This document shows positions 6,466 to 13,549 of a stretch of DNA of 16,369 bases, piece by piece. A model generated the notes under the pieces. That model made no database searches and was not told the origin of the DNA. It saw nothing but the letters and a program-made list of their open reading frames with translations. Made by a program: the position numbers and the translations under genes. Within the stretch, counting starts at the first letter, position 1. The number at the start of each line of letters is the position of its first letter. This stretch comes from UBA1151 sp963579925 (GTDB taxonomy: Bacteria > Chloroflexota > Dehalococcoidia > Lucifugimonadales > Lucifugimonadaceae): positions 1-16,369 of the forward strand of contig CAUZJA010000041.1 of NCBI GenBank assembly GCA_963579925.1, given 5' to 3'.

Positions 6466-7911
6466 TCAACTCACCGGCGGCATCGTATGCGCCCAGGGCT
6501 GCGCCTGCTCATACGCGGCACAGGCTCGCAACACAGTCGCCTCATCTCGGAGATCGCCGACTACCTGTAGCCCAATCGGCATGCCATCGTCGTCGAAGCC
6601 AACCGGCAGTGAAGCCGCAGGGTTCCATGAGATGTTGAAGGCCATCGTAGTTGGGATCGCGCCATATGAAATGCCCGCGAATGTCTCCGACTTCTGGCCT
6701 GCTATCTCGGTGGGTGGCGTCTCGTGCTCGTATGCTGAGATCGCTGTAGTGGGGAGGATCAGCAGGTCGTACTCCTCGAAGTAATCGGCCAACTGCGACC
6801 GCAGCACGTCGGCGTGCTTCAGCGCACGAGCGTAGTCAGCGGCGGAGAGTTCTCTGCCTGCATCGTTCATCGCAACTGTGTACGGCATCAGGTCATCACG
6901 GTTGGAGTCGACCAGGTCGCCGTACATCGCCACTTGATTGCCCGTCCACACGTCCCACCAGTACGAGAACGGCGGGACCTCCAGCGTCAACGGCGCTTCG
7001 CTCACCTCCGCACCCATCTGCTTGAACGCGAGTGCAGCGTCGTACACGCTCTGTTCAATCTCCGTCACCGCTGGTGCGAGACCAAGATTGATGCTCCAGC
7101 CAATCTTCAGGCCATTCACGCCATCATCGATCGTAGACATCAGATCAGGGGCAGGGAGCCGCAGCGAACTCGTGTCTCGAACATCGTGGCCGGAGAGCGC
7201 CTCCATCATGATTGCCGTGTCTTTGACGTAGCGAGTCATTGGGCCAGAAGACGAAGTCTGATTCGGTGCCGGGTCGGCAACGCCACCGAAGCGGGGAATC
7301 CTCCCCAGCGTGCCCTTCATGCCGAAAATACCGTTCCATGCGCACGGAATGCGCACAGAGCCGCCGCCGTCGGTGCCCGTAGCAATACTGACCATCCCCG
7401 CCGCAACGCTCGCCCCTGCCCCACCGCTGGAGCCGCCAGCAGTGCGGTCGACGTTCCACGGATTGTTGGTGGCCGGGCCTACCTTGTTGAAGCTCTCGGC
7501 AGCGTTGCCAAACTCCGGCGTCTGCGTCTTCCCAACGATGATTGCGCCTGACTCACGCACGCGTTCCACCACAGTGGAGTCGTAGTCCGGAATCCACTCC
7601 TCGTACACCTTGCAGCCAAGCGTAGTCCGAAGCCCTTTCGTCACTTCAAGGTCTTTGATCGATATCGGCACACCATGGAACACCCCAAGCTCGCCAGCGG
7701 GATCTGACGATGCAGCAACCGCGGCATCTGCAGCATCAGCAGCCTTCAGCGCGCCATCCGGGTCCAGCGTCAAAAAGGCATGCAACTGCCCGTCCACTGC
7801 CTTGATCCGTCTGAAAGAGGCTTCAACAAGCTCTCGAGACGAGATCTCGCCACCCACCACCATGTCGCGCTGCTTCCAACCCGGAAGCGTCATAAGTTCA
7901 AGATCGTTCAT
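6466..7911 (-). CDS. Amidase (amidase-signature family)
   Basis: The 481-residue protein is an amidase-signature hydrolase of normal length. It carries the Ser-cisSer-Lys triad: K86 in ISIKD, S161 in the GGSSGG motif and nucleophile S185 in DGGGSVR. The spacings (24 and 99 residues) equal those of characterised members such as FAAH. It hydrolyses an amide to an acid and ammonia. There is no GatB or GatC partner gene nearby, so a stand-alone catabolic amidase is more likely than the tRNA amidotransferase subunit GatA. The ATG at 7909-7911 has AGGA ten bases upstream. It sits between an enolase and an SDR-containing run on the same strand, which fits use of amide-bearing organic nitrogen and carbon. 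The substrate is not identifiable. Confidence 0.9.
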   Translation of the reverse strand: MNDLELMTLPGWKQRDMVVGGEISSRELVEASFRRIKAVDGQLHAFLTLDPDGALKAADAADAAVAASSDPAGELGVFHGVPISIKDLEVTKGLRTTLGCKVYEEWIPDYDSTVVERVRESGAIIVGKTQTPEFGNAAESFNKVGPATNNPWNVDRTAGGSSGGAGASVAAGMVSIATGTDGGGSVRIPCAWNGIFGMKGTLGRIPRFGGVADPAPNQTSSSGPMTRYVKDTAIMMEALSGHDVRDTSSLRLPAPDLMSTIDDGVNGLKIGWSINLGLAPAVTEIEQSVYDAALAFKQMGAEVSEAPLTLEVPPFSYWWDVWTGNQVAMYGDLVDSNRDDLMPYTVAMNDAGRELSAADYARALKHADVLRSQLADYFEEYDLLILPTTAISAYEHETPPTEIAGQKSETFAGISYGAIPTTMAFNISWNPAASLPVGFDDDGMPIGLQVVGDLRDEATVLRACAAYEQAQPWAHTMPPVS

Positions 7912-8013
7912 GTTGATTCAGTCCTATGGAAATGTGTTGGCCCATGTGACGGTCCATCTCGCGATGCGAGTCTTTGGGGAGACATGCGGCTATTCGGCAC
8001 CTTATGGCTTACG

Positions 8014-8634
8014 TCATTCACCGGCTTGTTGTGTATCTCTAAGTTCAGCGTCGGACTTTGAGGCGAGATTGGTCAGTGCTTGTAGTCCCTGATTATTCAC
8101 ATGGGCATCATGGCCGCCCAAATTTAAATATTTAATTGCGTCATTTCGAATCGATTCCAGAGACGCACCAGTCGCGGCAATTCGACGTGATCGAGGCATT
8201 TCCGAGTGAGCACAACGAACCAGCAATTCCACAGCATACGCGAGGCCCCTACGCAGTGGTGGATCTGGTTCTTTCTCCATACCAGCGTGCAATCCGAGAA
8301 TCACTTCATTGATGATGCTCCGGTCCCATTTTTGAATTGGTGATGTCGATAGCGCACCGATCAACGAACGAAACATGACAGATCTGATATTGAATTTAAA
8401 TTCGGTGTCCCATTTATCGTCAAACTTTTGAGGAAATGGAAGTTCGGTAGTCGAAAACGCGATTCTTTCTGAGTTCGCAAGAAGAATCTGCGCAGCTTCC
8501 TGCTGGATCTGCTCATCATCAGATTCGAGAGCCAAGTCCAATATGTGAATCGCCGCATGCGGCCCTATAATGTTCTTCGGCCACATTTCACGTAAAAGGC
8601 TCAGCGAATAGCTCACCTCTCCCAAGTGGGCCAC
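8014..8634 (-). CDS. C-terminal helical fragment of a frameshifted gene
   Basis: This frame encodes an almost entirely helical, soluble segment of about 206 residues, rich in leucine and alanine with repeat-like helical pairs that suggest a HEAT/TPR-type fold. The nominal GTG start at 8632-8634 is probably artificial. The same frame continues upstream without a stop through DDASTAQRAGALLA to about 8676, which fits directly onto the end of the membrane-protein frame (8613-9005). I therefore read it as the C-terminal part of one broken gene. The DNA is visibly more AT-rich than its neighbours (for example around 8121-8145 and 8391-8410). I do not recognise a named family or a catalytic motif, and no function is assigned. 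Confidence 0.6.
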   Translation of the reverse strand: MAHLGEVSYSLSLLREMWPKNIIGPHAAIHILDLALESDDEQIQQEAAQILLANSERIAFSTTELPFPQKFDDKWDTEFKFNIRSVMFRSLIGALSTSPIQKWDRSIINEVILGLHAGMEKEPDPPLRRGLAYAVELLVRCAHSEMPRSRRIAATGASLESIRNDAIKYLNLGGHDAHVNNQGLQALTNLASKSDAELRDTQQAGE

Positions 8635-9005
8635 CGCGAGTAACGCGCCCGCCCGCTGCGCGGTCGAGGCATCATCCCTGTTGGTGTACCGAGAAGGCCA
8701 ACCGCCTCTATGACAGCTTGCATACTTCGACGTTTTTCACCTTCGTTTTCCAGTCGAGTGCGTTCAGCCTCGTTTTGCCGCCGAAGTATCAGGCCAATCA
8801 TCGTGACTGCCGATGTCATGGCCCCGCCCATGAGCGCCAACACCGCGGCAATCAGTTTGGCGCCAGCGTCGACTTTGGGTGCGCCTTCAAGAAGTTCCCA
8901 ACGCCAAAACAGCACGGCTGTGAGAGTCACGACTAATACGAGGACCGCCCCCGCAAAGGTCAGGCCAAATATTTCCCAGCCGTTCAGCTTCGCTTTGTTA
9001 CTCAA
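8613..9005 (-). CDS. N-terminal membrane fragment of a frameshifted gene
   Basis: This frame encodes two membrane helices (about 12-34 and 51-74) followed by a charged cytoplasmic stretch (RRQNEAERTRLENEGEKRR) likely to form a coiled coil. After GLLGTPTG the frame becomes proline- and arginine-rich and ends abruptly, which looks like out-of-frame reading. Adding one G to the GGG at 8676-8678 (minus-strand sense) would join it to the 8014-8634 frame as GTPTGDDASTAQRAG. The start is TTG at 9003-9005, which shares bases with the TGA stop of the upstream SDR and implies translational coupling. The intact product would be a membrane-anchored helical protein of about 330 residues and unknown function. 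Confidence 0.65.
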   Translation of the reverse strand: MSNKAKLNGWEIFGLTFAGAVLVLVVTLTAVLFWRWELLEGAPKVDAGAKLIAAVLALMGGAMTSAVTMIGLILRRQNEAERTRLENEGEKRRSMQAVIEAVGLLGTPTGMMPRPRSGRARYSRWPTWER

Positions 9006-9850
9006 TTCATCGTCGCCCCGCCGTTTACGTTGAGAGCCTGGCCGGTGATGATTCGCGCATCATTGGAGGCCAGGAACGCTACGGCGTTGCCTATGTCGGT
9101 TGGTGTCTGTGGGCGTCCCAGAGGCACTCCGCTCTTGATCTGCTTCTCGAAAATTTCTTTTGCGTCCATGCCCAGATACCTGGCTTGCTGCTGAGAGCGC
9201 ATTATCGCAATCCGCTCCCACATTGGCGTCCAGAGCGTGCCAGGGCAAACGGCGTTTACGGTGATCCCGTGCTGCGCTACCTGAAGAGCAAGGTGCATCG
9301 ACCACTGGATAACGCCGGCCTTCGACACGCCGTATGGCACCTGGATGGTGCCCAGTTCGCTGCCCTCGCCTCGGGGTGCGCGGCCACCGTGGGATGCGAT
9401 GTTGATGATCCGACCGCTGCCTCGCTCGGCCATGTGACCGCGAACGGCGTCGTTGGTGTTGACCACACCACGCAGGTTGACCGACTGAGTAGCATCCCAG
9501 TCAGAATCATCATAGTCACGGCGTTCCGTGAAGCCTGGCCCACCAATTACGCCGGCGTTCGCCACGCAGATATCAACCTCACCGAATCGCTCAAGCGCCG
9601 AGTCCACGGCAGCGCTCAGCGTGCCAATATCAGTCACATCACCACCAAGTCCCAGTGCAGCGCCACTATCACCGGCGATCTCCCCCGCAGTTTTGCTGGC
9701 TGCATCGCCATCGATATCTACGATGACCAGCGATGCACCTCGTGAGTACAGCACTTCGGCAATCCCACGCCCAATTCCAGATGCGGCTCCGGTGAGGAAT
9801 GCCACCTTGCCTTCGAGTTGTCTTGAGAGATGTGGTCCTGCGGTTGTCAT
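9002..9850 (-). CDS. Short-chain dehydrogenase/reductase (SDR), second of pair
   Basis: This is a 282-residue classical SDR. TGAASGIG (20-27) is the nucleotide-binding loop, and D45 after the second strand (VDID) favours NAD(H) over NADP(H). ANAG is at 97-100, with the catalytic S153 and Y173-x3-K177 (YGVSK). The C-terminal ITGQALNVNGG is typical of the family. It would interconvert an alcohol and a ketone. Its ATG overlaps the stop of the upstream SDR in an ATGA arrangement (9847-9850), so the two are co-translated. Both share motifs such as DWDAT..VNLRG.VNT, GRAPRG and SKAG.IQW, pointing to tandem duplication. The substrate is unknown; hydroxy or sugar acids fit the neighbourhood. Confidence 0.9.
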   Translation of the reverse strand: MTTAGPHLSRQLEGKVAFLTGAASGIGRGIAEVLYSRGASLVIVDIDGDAASKTAGEIAGDSGAALGLGGDVTDIGTLSAAVDSALERFGEVDICVANAGVIGGPGFTERRDYDDSDWDATQSVNLRGVVNTNDAVRGHMAERGSGRIINIASHGGRAPRGEGSELGTIQVPYGVSKAGVIQWSMHLALQVAQHGITVNAVCPGTLWTPMWERIAIMRSQQQARYLGMDAKEIFEKQIKSGVPLGRPQTPTDIGNAVAFLASNDARIITGQALNVNGGATMN

Positions 9851-10689
9851 GACAACACCGACCCGGCATTCACGTTCAAAGCCTGTCCAGTGATCTCGCT
9901 GGCCTGATCCGATGCGAAGTACGCAACGGCATACCCGATGTCCTCGGGGGTCTGATCAACTTTCAGCGGATGTCGAGTTTGCGCGGCAGCATCGAACACC
10001 TCTTTAGATGTCTCGCCAAGCTCTGACTCAAACATGGAGCGATTCTCGCCGATCGCTTCCCAGATATCGGTCCACACCGTCCCCGGGCAGATGCAATTGA
10101 CGTTGATGCTGTGCTTGCCAACGTCCTGCGCCAGAACATGCGTCCACTGAATGGTGCCTGCTTTGGAGACCAGATAGGGGATGATCTGCCTCCCCAGGAT
10201 CACATCAGCCCCGCGCGGCGCCCGGCCTCCCTGCGAGGCTATGTTCACTATCTTTCCGTATTTGCGATCGCGCATGTGCGGCAATACGGCCTCAGCAGTG
10301 TTGACCATGCCTCGAAGATTCACGGCATTCGTGGCATCCCAGTCGGCGTCGTTGAAGTCGCTGCGGGTAGCAAAACCCGCCGACCCGACTACCCCAGCGT
10401 TCGGTACGCAGATGTCCAACTGCCCGAACTCGTCGATAACTCGGCTGACACCGGCATCAATTGAAGCGACGTCTGTCACATCAATCGCAATTGGGATCGA
10501 GGTACCGCCAGCGTCTGTGATCTCCGCTGAGATGTTCTGCGCACGCTCAAGGCTGACATCGCTCACAGCAACCCTCGCGCCTCGCTCTGCCAGCACACGG
10601 CATATTCCGGCGCCAATGCCGTTGCCCCCGCCCGTGACGAGCGCCACTTTGCCTTCGAGTTGCCTAGGTTCATTCTCTTGCTGCGTCAT
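9847..10689 (-). CDS. Short-chain dehydrogenase/reductase (SDR), first of pair
   Basis: This is a 280-residue classical SDR. The motifs are TGGGNGIG (19-26), D44 in VSD (NAD-type cofactor preference), PNAG (96-99), catalytic S152 and Y172-x3-K176 (YLVSK). The open frame extends upstream to 10983, but I place the start at ATG 10689 because GGGGAAG lies about six bases before it and the family N-terminus (LEGKVALVTGG) follows naturally. The upstream extension has no SDR homology. It is the first gene of the minus-strand run and is divergent from glycyl-tRNA synthetase. It overlaps the next SDR by four bases. A paired role on one substrate class, or heteromer formation with its paralogue, is inference. 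Confidence 0.9.
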   Translation of the reverse strand: MTQQENEPRQLEGKVALVTGGGNGIGAGICRVLAERGARVAVSDVSLERAQNISAEITDAGGTSIPIAIDVTDVASIDAGVSRVIDEFGQLDICVPNAGVVGSAGFATRSDFNDADWDATNAVNLRGMVNTAEAVLPHMRDRKYGKIVNIASQGGRAPRGADVILGRQIIPYLVSKAGTIQWTHVLAQDVGKHSINVNCICPGTVWTDIWEAIGENRSMFESELGETSKEVFDAAAQTRHPLKVDQTPEDIGYAVAYFASDQASEITGQALNVNAGSVLS

Positions 10690-11006
10690 CGCAAACTTCC
10701 CCGCTTGTTTGATCGTGATCTGATGGGCGCCAGTGTACGCATTTTGTGGCGTTGAGGTGTGGTGACCCACCCACAGGTTGTCCATGTGCGAAGCATGAGA
10801 TCCCGGATCGCCTGCCGACGTCCGGGCCTTCACGGTAAAAAGAATCTGGACCGCAGTACCTCTCACGATGGTCCCAACGCGATCCGTCTGGTGCTTCGCC
10901 TTCAAGTGGCTCCATGCCAATGTCGCGGAGTAAACTTTAGTAGCCGCCTCTCGAACTGGGCGGCTTTTGATTTCCATACGCACTTCCAGAACCTGAGTAG
11001 AGACCG
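10690..11006. other. Divergent intergenic region, SDR pair / glycyl-tRNA synthetase
   Basis: This 317-bp gap separates divergent genes and should hold promoters for both. I see no convincing -35/-10 pair. Visible structures are a six-base stem, CCCGGA (10802-10807) with TCCGGG (10821-10826), and the terminator-like hairpin at 10942-10970. TAAACT at 10931-10936 could be a -10 box for the plus-strand gene but has no good -35. The open frames crossing this region look spurious. Confidence 0.5.
10942..10970 (+). promoter_or_regulatory. Terminator-like hairpin in the glyS leader (possible attenuator)
   Basis: AGCCGCC (10942-10948) pairs with GGCGGCT (10959-10965) around a ten-base loop, and the sequence continues TTTTGATTT on the plus strand only. 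No plus-strand gene ends upstream, so an intrinsic terminator oriented this way would lie in the leader of glycyl-tRNA synthetase, about 40 bp before its TTG start. That suggests transcription attenuation. The conserved T-box sequence is not convincingly present. Confidence 0.4.
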
Positions 11007-12347
11007 TTGCAAAGAACTCTTACCGAGCCAGTTGACCTAGAAAAAATCGTATCCCTCGCCAAGCGGCGCGGGTTTGTATTTCAGAGCAGTGAGATCTACG
11101 GCGGTCTCGGAAGCACCTGGGACTTTGGTCCGCTAGGTGTTGAGATGAAGCGCAACGTCAAAGACGCCTGGTGGCGGGCTATGGTTCGTGAGCGCAACGA
11201 TATCGTAGGGCTGGACGCGGCGATTCTGATGCACCCCGACGTCTGGGAAGCCAGCGGCCACGTCGGCGGGTTCACCGACCCGCTTGTGCAGTGCGAGGGC
11301 GACTGCAAAGAGCGTTTCCGTGCTGACACCATTGACACCGATGTCTGCCCGAACTGTGGCGGAAAGCTGGGCGATGCTCGCCAGTTCAACCTGCTCTTCA
11401 AGACGTTCATGGGACCGGTGGAAGACTCCAGCGCGCAGATCTGGCTGCGGCCTGAGACCGCGCAGGGCATATTCGTCAATTTCGACAACGTTTCGACGAC
11501 ATCCCGCAAGAAGATTCCGTTCGGTATCGCTCAGATCGGGAAATCGTTCAGGAATGAGATCACGCCGGGTAACTTCATCTTCCGCACTCGCGAATTCGAG
11601 CAGATGGAGATGGAATTCTTCTGTCACCCCAGCACGGTTGATGAGTGGTTCCGCTACTGGGTGGACTTCTCAATGGGCTTCTTCAAGCGCTACGGGATCC
11701 GCCCTGAGTTCCTGCGTGAGCGCGAGCACACCGTAGAGGAGCGCCCGCACTACGCCGCAGCTGCCGCCGATATCGAGTACAAGTTCTCGTTTGGTTGGTC
11801 GGAGCTAGAGACCATCAACAACCGTGGTGATCACGATCTGGCGGCACACCAGGAAAAGAGCGGCAAAGACCTCTCTTACTTTGACCAGCAGGAAAACGAA
11901 CGGTTCACCCCGTACGTTGTAGAGCCCGCTATGGGAGCCGACCGCACCATGCTAGCGATGCTAGTTGATGCGTACGATGAGGAAGAGGGCGAAAAAGAAC
12001 CTCGCACAGTGCTGCGATTGCACCCAGATATCTCTCCGATGACGGTGGCAGTGCTACCACTAAGCCGTAACGATAAGCTCTCGCCAACGGCACAGAAGGT
12101 GTTCGATATCGTCAGCAAGGACCGCACCACGCAGTACGACGATACGCAGTCAATTGGCCGACGCTACCGTCGTCAGGACGAAGCGGGAACGCCACTCTGT
12201 GTGACGGTCGACTTCGACACAATCGATGACGATGCGGTAACCATCCGAAATCGGGACTCCATGAAGCAGATCCGGGTGCCTATCGAGAACCTCAACGCCG
12301 CCCTCACCGACCAGATAGACGCCATGCGGGATGACATTTCCGGCTAG
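11007..12347 (+). CDS. glyS: Glycyl-tRNA synthetase (homodimeric type)
   Basis: This 446-residue class II synthetase charges tRNA-Gly with glycine. It is the single-chain alpha2 type (often named glyQS), not the split GlyQ/GlyS form. The N-terminal block RGFVFQSSEIYGG (21-33) is characteristic. A Cys4 zinc site is formed by C96, C100, C114 and C117. Motif 2 is FRNE (181-184) with RTREFEQMEMEFF (193-205), and motif 3 is GADR (310-313). The C-terminal anticodon-binding domain starts near 345. An in-frame TAG at 10998-11000 leaves TTG 11007 as the only plausible start, with a weak AGAG before it. The leader contains a terminator-like hairpin. The CopD-like gene follows nine bases after the stop. 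Confidence 0.96.
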   Translation: MQRTLTEPVDLEKIVSLAKRRGFVFQSSEIYGGLGSTWDFGPLGVEMKRNVKDAWWRAMVRERNDIVGLDAAILMHPDVWEASGHVGGFTDPLVQCEGDCKERFRADTIDTDVCPNCGGKLGDARQFNLLFKTFMGPVEDSSAQIWLRPETAQGIFVNFDNVSTTSRKKIPFGIAQIGKSFRNEITPGNFIFRTREFEQMEMEFFCHPSTVDEWFRYWVDFSMGFFKRYGIRPEFLREREHTVEERPHYAAAAADIEYKFSFGWSELETINNRGDHDLAAHQEKSGKDLSYFDQQENERFTPYVVEPAMGADRTMLAMLVDAYDEEEGEKEPRTVLRLHPDISPMTVAVLPLSRNDKLSPTAQKVFDIVSKDRTTQYDDTQSIGRRYRRQDEAGTPLCVTVDFDTIDDDAVTIRNRDSMKQIRVPIENLNAALTDQIDAMRDDISG

Positions 12348-12356
12348 CCTGAGCAG

Positions 12357-12848
12357 ATGACAGACCTCGATCTCTTCGAAGTCCTTCTCTTAGTCGCGCG
12401 CTGGATTCACGCGATTGGTGCGGTTGCATGGATTGGCGGCAGCATCCTGTTCGCGTTCGTGTTGCGGCCAGTTGGTGCGCTCGAACCGGATGGCATGCGC
12501 GCGGTGATGCCGCACATCTCTCGCTACTATCGCGAAGTGGTGGACATATCGATTGTGGCCATCGTCTTCTCCGGGCTTATCCTCACCCTGGATCGCCTGT
12601 CCGATGAGGCTGCCACCAGCACGTATGGTGCCGTACTCGGCGTGAAGCTGGGTCTGGCAGCGCTGATGTTCGTTCAGATGTGGAGCCTGCGGCAGTCCGA
12701 TAGCGGATTCGACTCCGGACCAGGCTGGACGAAGAAGCTCTCATGGTTGCTGGGCTACAACGCGCTGGTGTTCCTTGGAGTGATCGTCTACCTGCTCGCG
12801 AATCTGCTCGCAATCCTGTTTGACGATGGGCTGCGCGCCGTTAGCTAG
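12357..12848 (+). CDS. CopD-like integral membrane protein
   Basis: This small membrane protein of 163 residues has four predicted helices (about 8-36, 62-79, 90-109 and 129-155). The first helix carries RWIHAIGAVAWIGG, with H18, and a second conserved-looking histidine, H53, lies between helices 1 and 2. This pattern resembles CopD-domain and related small membrane proteins in which histidines may bind copper or haem. The start lies 9 bp after the glycyl-tRNA synthetase stop, so it is probably co-transcribed, though a functional link is not evident. It is convergent with folK across a palindromic repeat. The family assignment is moderate and the function is not established. Confidence 0.7.
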   Translation: MTDLDLFEVLLLVARWIHAIGAVAWIGGSILFAFVLRPVGALEPDGMRAVMPHISRYYREVVDISIVAIVFSGLILTLDRLSDEAATSTYGAVLGVKLGLAALMFVQMWSLRQSDSGFDSGPGWTKKLSWLLGYNALVFLGVIVYLLANLLAILFDDGLRAVS

Positions 12849-12860
12849 TGCGGCCGTAGG

Positions 12861-12973
12861 CCCCTGGTAGCCGCGGGGCTTGCCCGGCCCCACGTTCGAC
12901 GTCCACATACGCCTCATCGACTCGCCCACGCCAAATGCCGCCGAGGCGGGGCAAGCCCCGCAGCTACCGGGGG
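12861..12973. repeat. Inverted repeat element between convergent genes
   Basis: Arms 12861-12890 and 12943-12973 are imperfect inverted copies of a CCC.GGTAGC.GCGGGGCTTGCC unit, separated by about 52 bp. The right arm also contains a perfect short palindrome, GCGGGGCAAGCCCCGC (12947-12962). The element lies between the CopD-like gene and folK, and its right arm contains the folK stop codon at 12964-12966. The GTAGC core relates it to the elements at 2331-2447 and 2539-2570. It is probably a dispersed REP-like repeat. Confidence 0.8.
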
Positions 12974-13527
12974 GAGGTGTCCGCCGACTCCGTCTCATAC
13001 CGCCCCACGCCCGCCGCATCTACGTCCCGCAATAAATCCCCCGGCGTTGCGCCTTGAATTGGGTGAATCAGATGGGGCGCAATCTCTGCAAGCGGCACGA
13101 GCACAAATGCGCGTTCATGCAGCCGGGGATGCGGTATCTGCAACCCTGGGATGTCGATCACGCGATCCCCATAGAACAGGATGTCCAGATCCAGAGGACG
13201 CGATTCATTCTGAAATGTGCGTGTACGCCCAAGGTCTGACTCTATGCCGAGCAGCAGGTTCATCAGATCGTTTGCAGGCGTGGCGCTTCGAAGTTCACAA
13301 ACCTGATTGAGGTACGCAGGCTGCTCGTCTGGAACACCCCACGGCTCGGTCTCGTAGACGCTAGAGACGGCCACGACACTCTCTGTCTCGCCGACTCGCT
13401 CCAGCGCGATACGCAGGTTCCCTACCTTATCGCCCAGGTTTGATCCGAGCGCTATGTAGACCGGCTCAAGCTCGCCGTATGGACGTTTTCCGTTGTCATA
13501 CTGCACTGGATATCTTGGGAATCTCAT
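12964..13527 (-). CDS. folK: HPPK, folate pyrophosphokinase
   Basis: The product is 6-hydroxymethyl-7,8-dihydropterin pyrophosphokinase of 187 residues, which transfers pyrophosphate from ATP to the pterin before the FolP step. The signature YIALGSNLGD (24-33) and the Mg2+-binding RPLDLDILFY block with D113 and D115 are present, as is PHPRLHERAFVLVPLAEI (132-149). The first 22 residues precede the family core. ATG 13527 has only a weak ribosome site, and a GTG at codon 8 is an alternative start. It lies 22 bp after folP on the same strand, so the two form an operon. The last codons and the stop come from the palindromic element, giving a C-terminus (SADTSPR) that is probably not conserved. 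Confidence 0.93.
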   Translation of the reverse strand: MRFPRYPVQYDNGKRPYGELEPVYIALGSNLGDKVGNLRIALERVGETESVVAVSSVYETEPWGVPDEQPAYLNQVCELRSATPANDLMNLLLGIESDLGRTRTFQNESRPLDLDILFYGDRVIDIPGLQIPHPRLHERAFVLVPLAEIAPHLIHPIQGATPGDLLRDVDAAGVGRYETESADTSPR

Positions 13528-13549
13528 TTTAGGGTCACTCTGGTCACGT

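Noticed and set aside
6814..7551. Long plus-strand frame (245 codons) opposite the amidase
   Set aside because: It is antisense to a complete amidase with an intact triad. The translation is Arg/His-rich with no motif, typical of a shadow frame.
6466..7911. GatA subunit of the tRNA-dependent amidotransferase
   Set aside because: The triad is shared by all amidase-signature enzymes. No gatB or gatC is adjacent, and the context is catabolic.
10840..10970. T-box riboswitch upstream of glycyl-tRNA synthetase
   Set aside because: TGGACCGC at 10847-10854 matches only part of the conserved T-box sequence, lacks one base of it, and lies about 90 bases from the terminator-like stem rather than within it. 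No clear Stem I was found.
10690..10983. N-terminal extension of the first SDR to 10983
   Set aside because: The extra 98 residues have no SDR homology, and a strong ribosome site precedes ATG 10689. The extension would also cover the glyS promoter and leader region.
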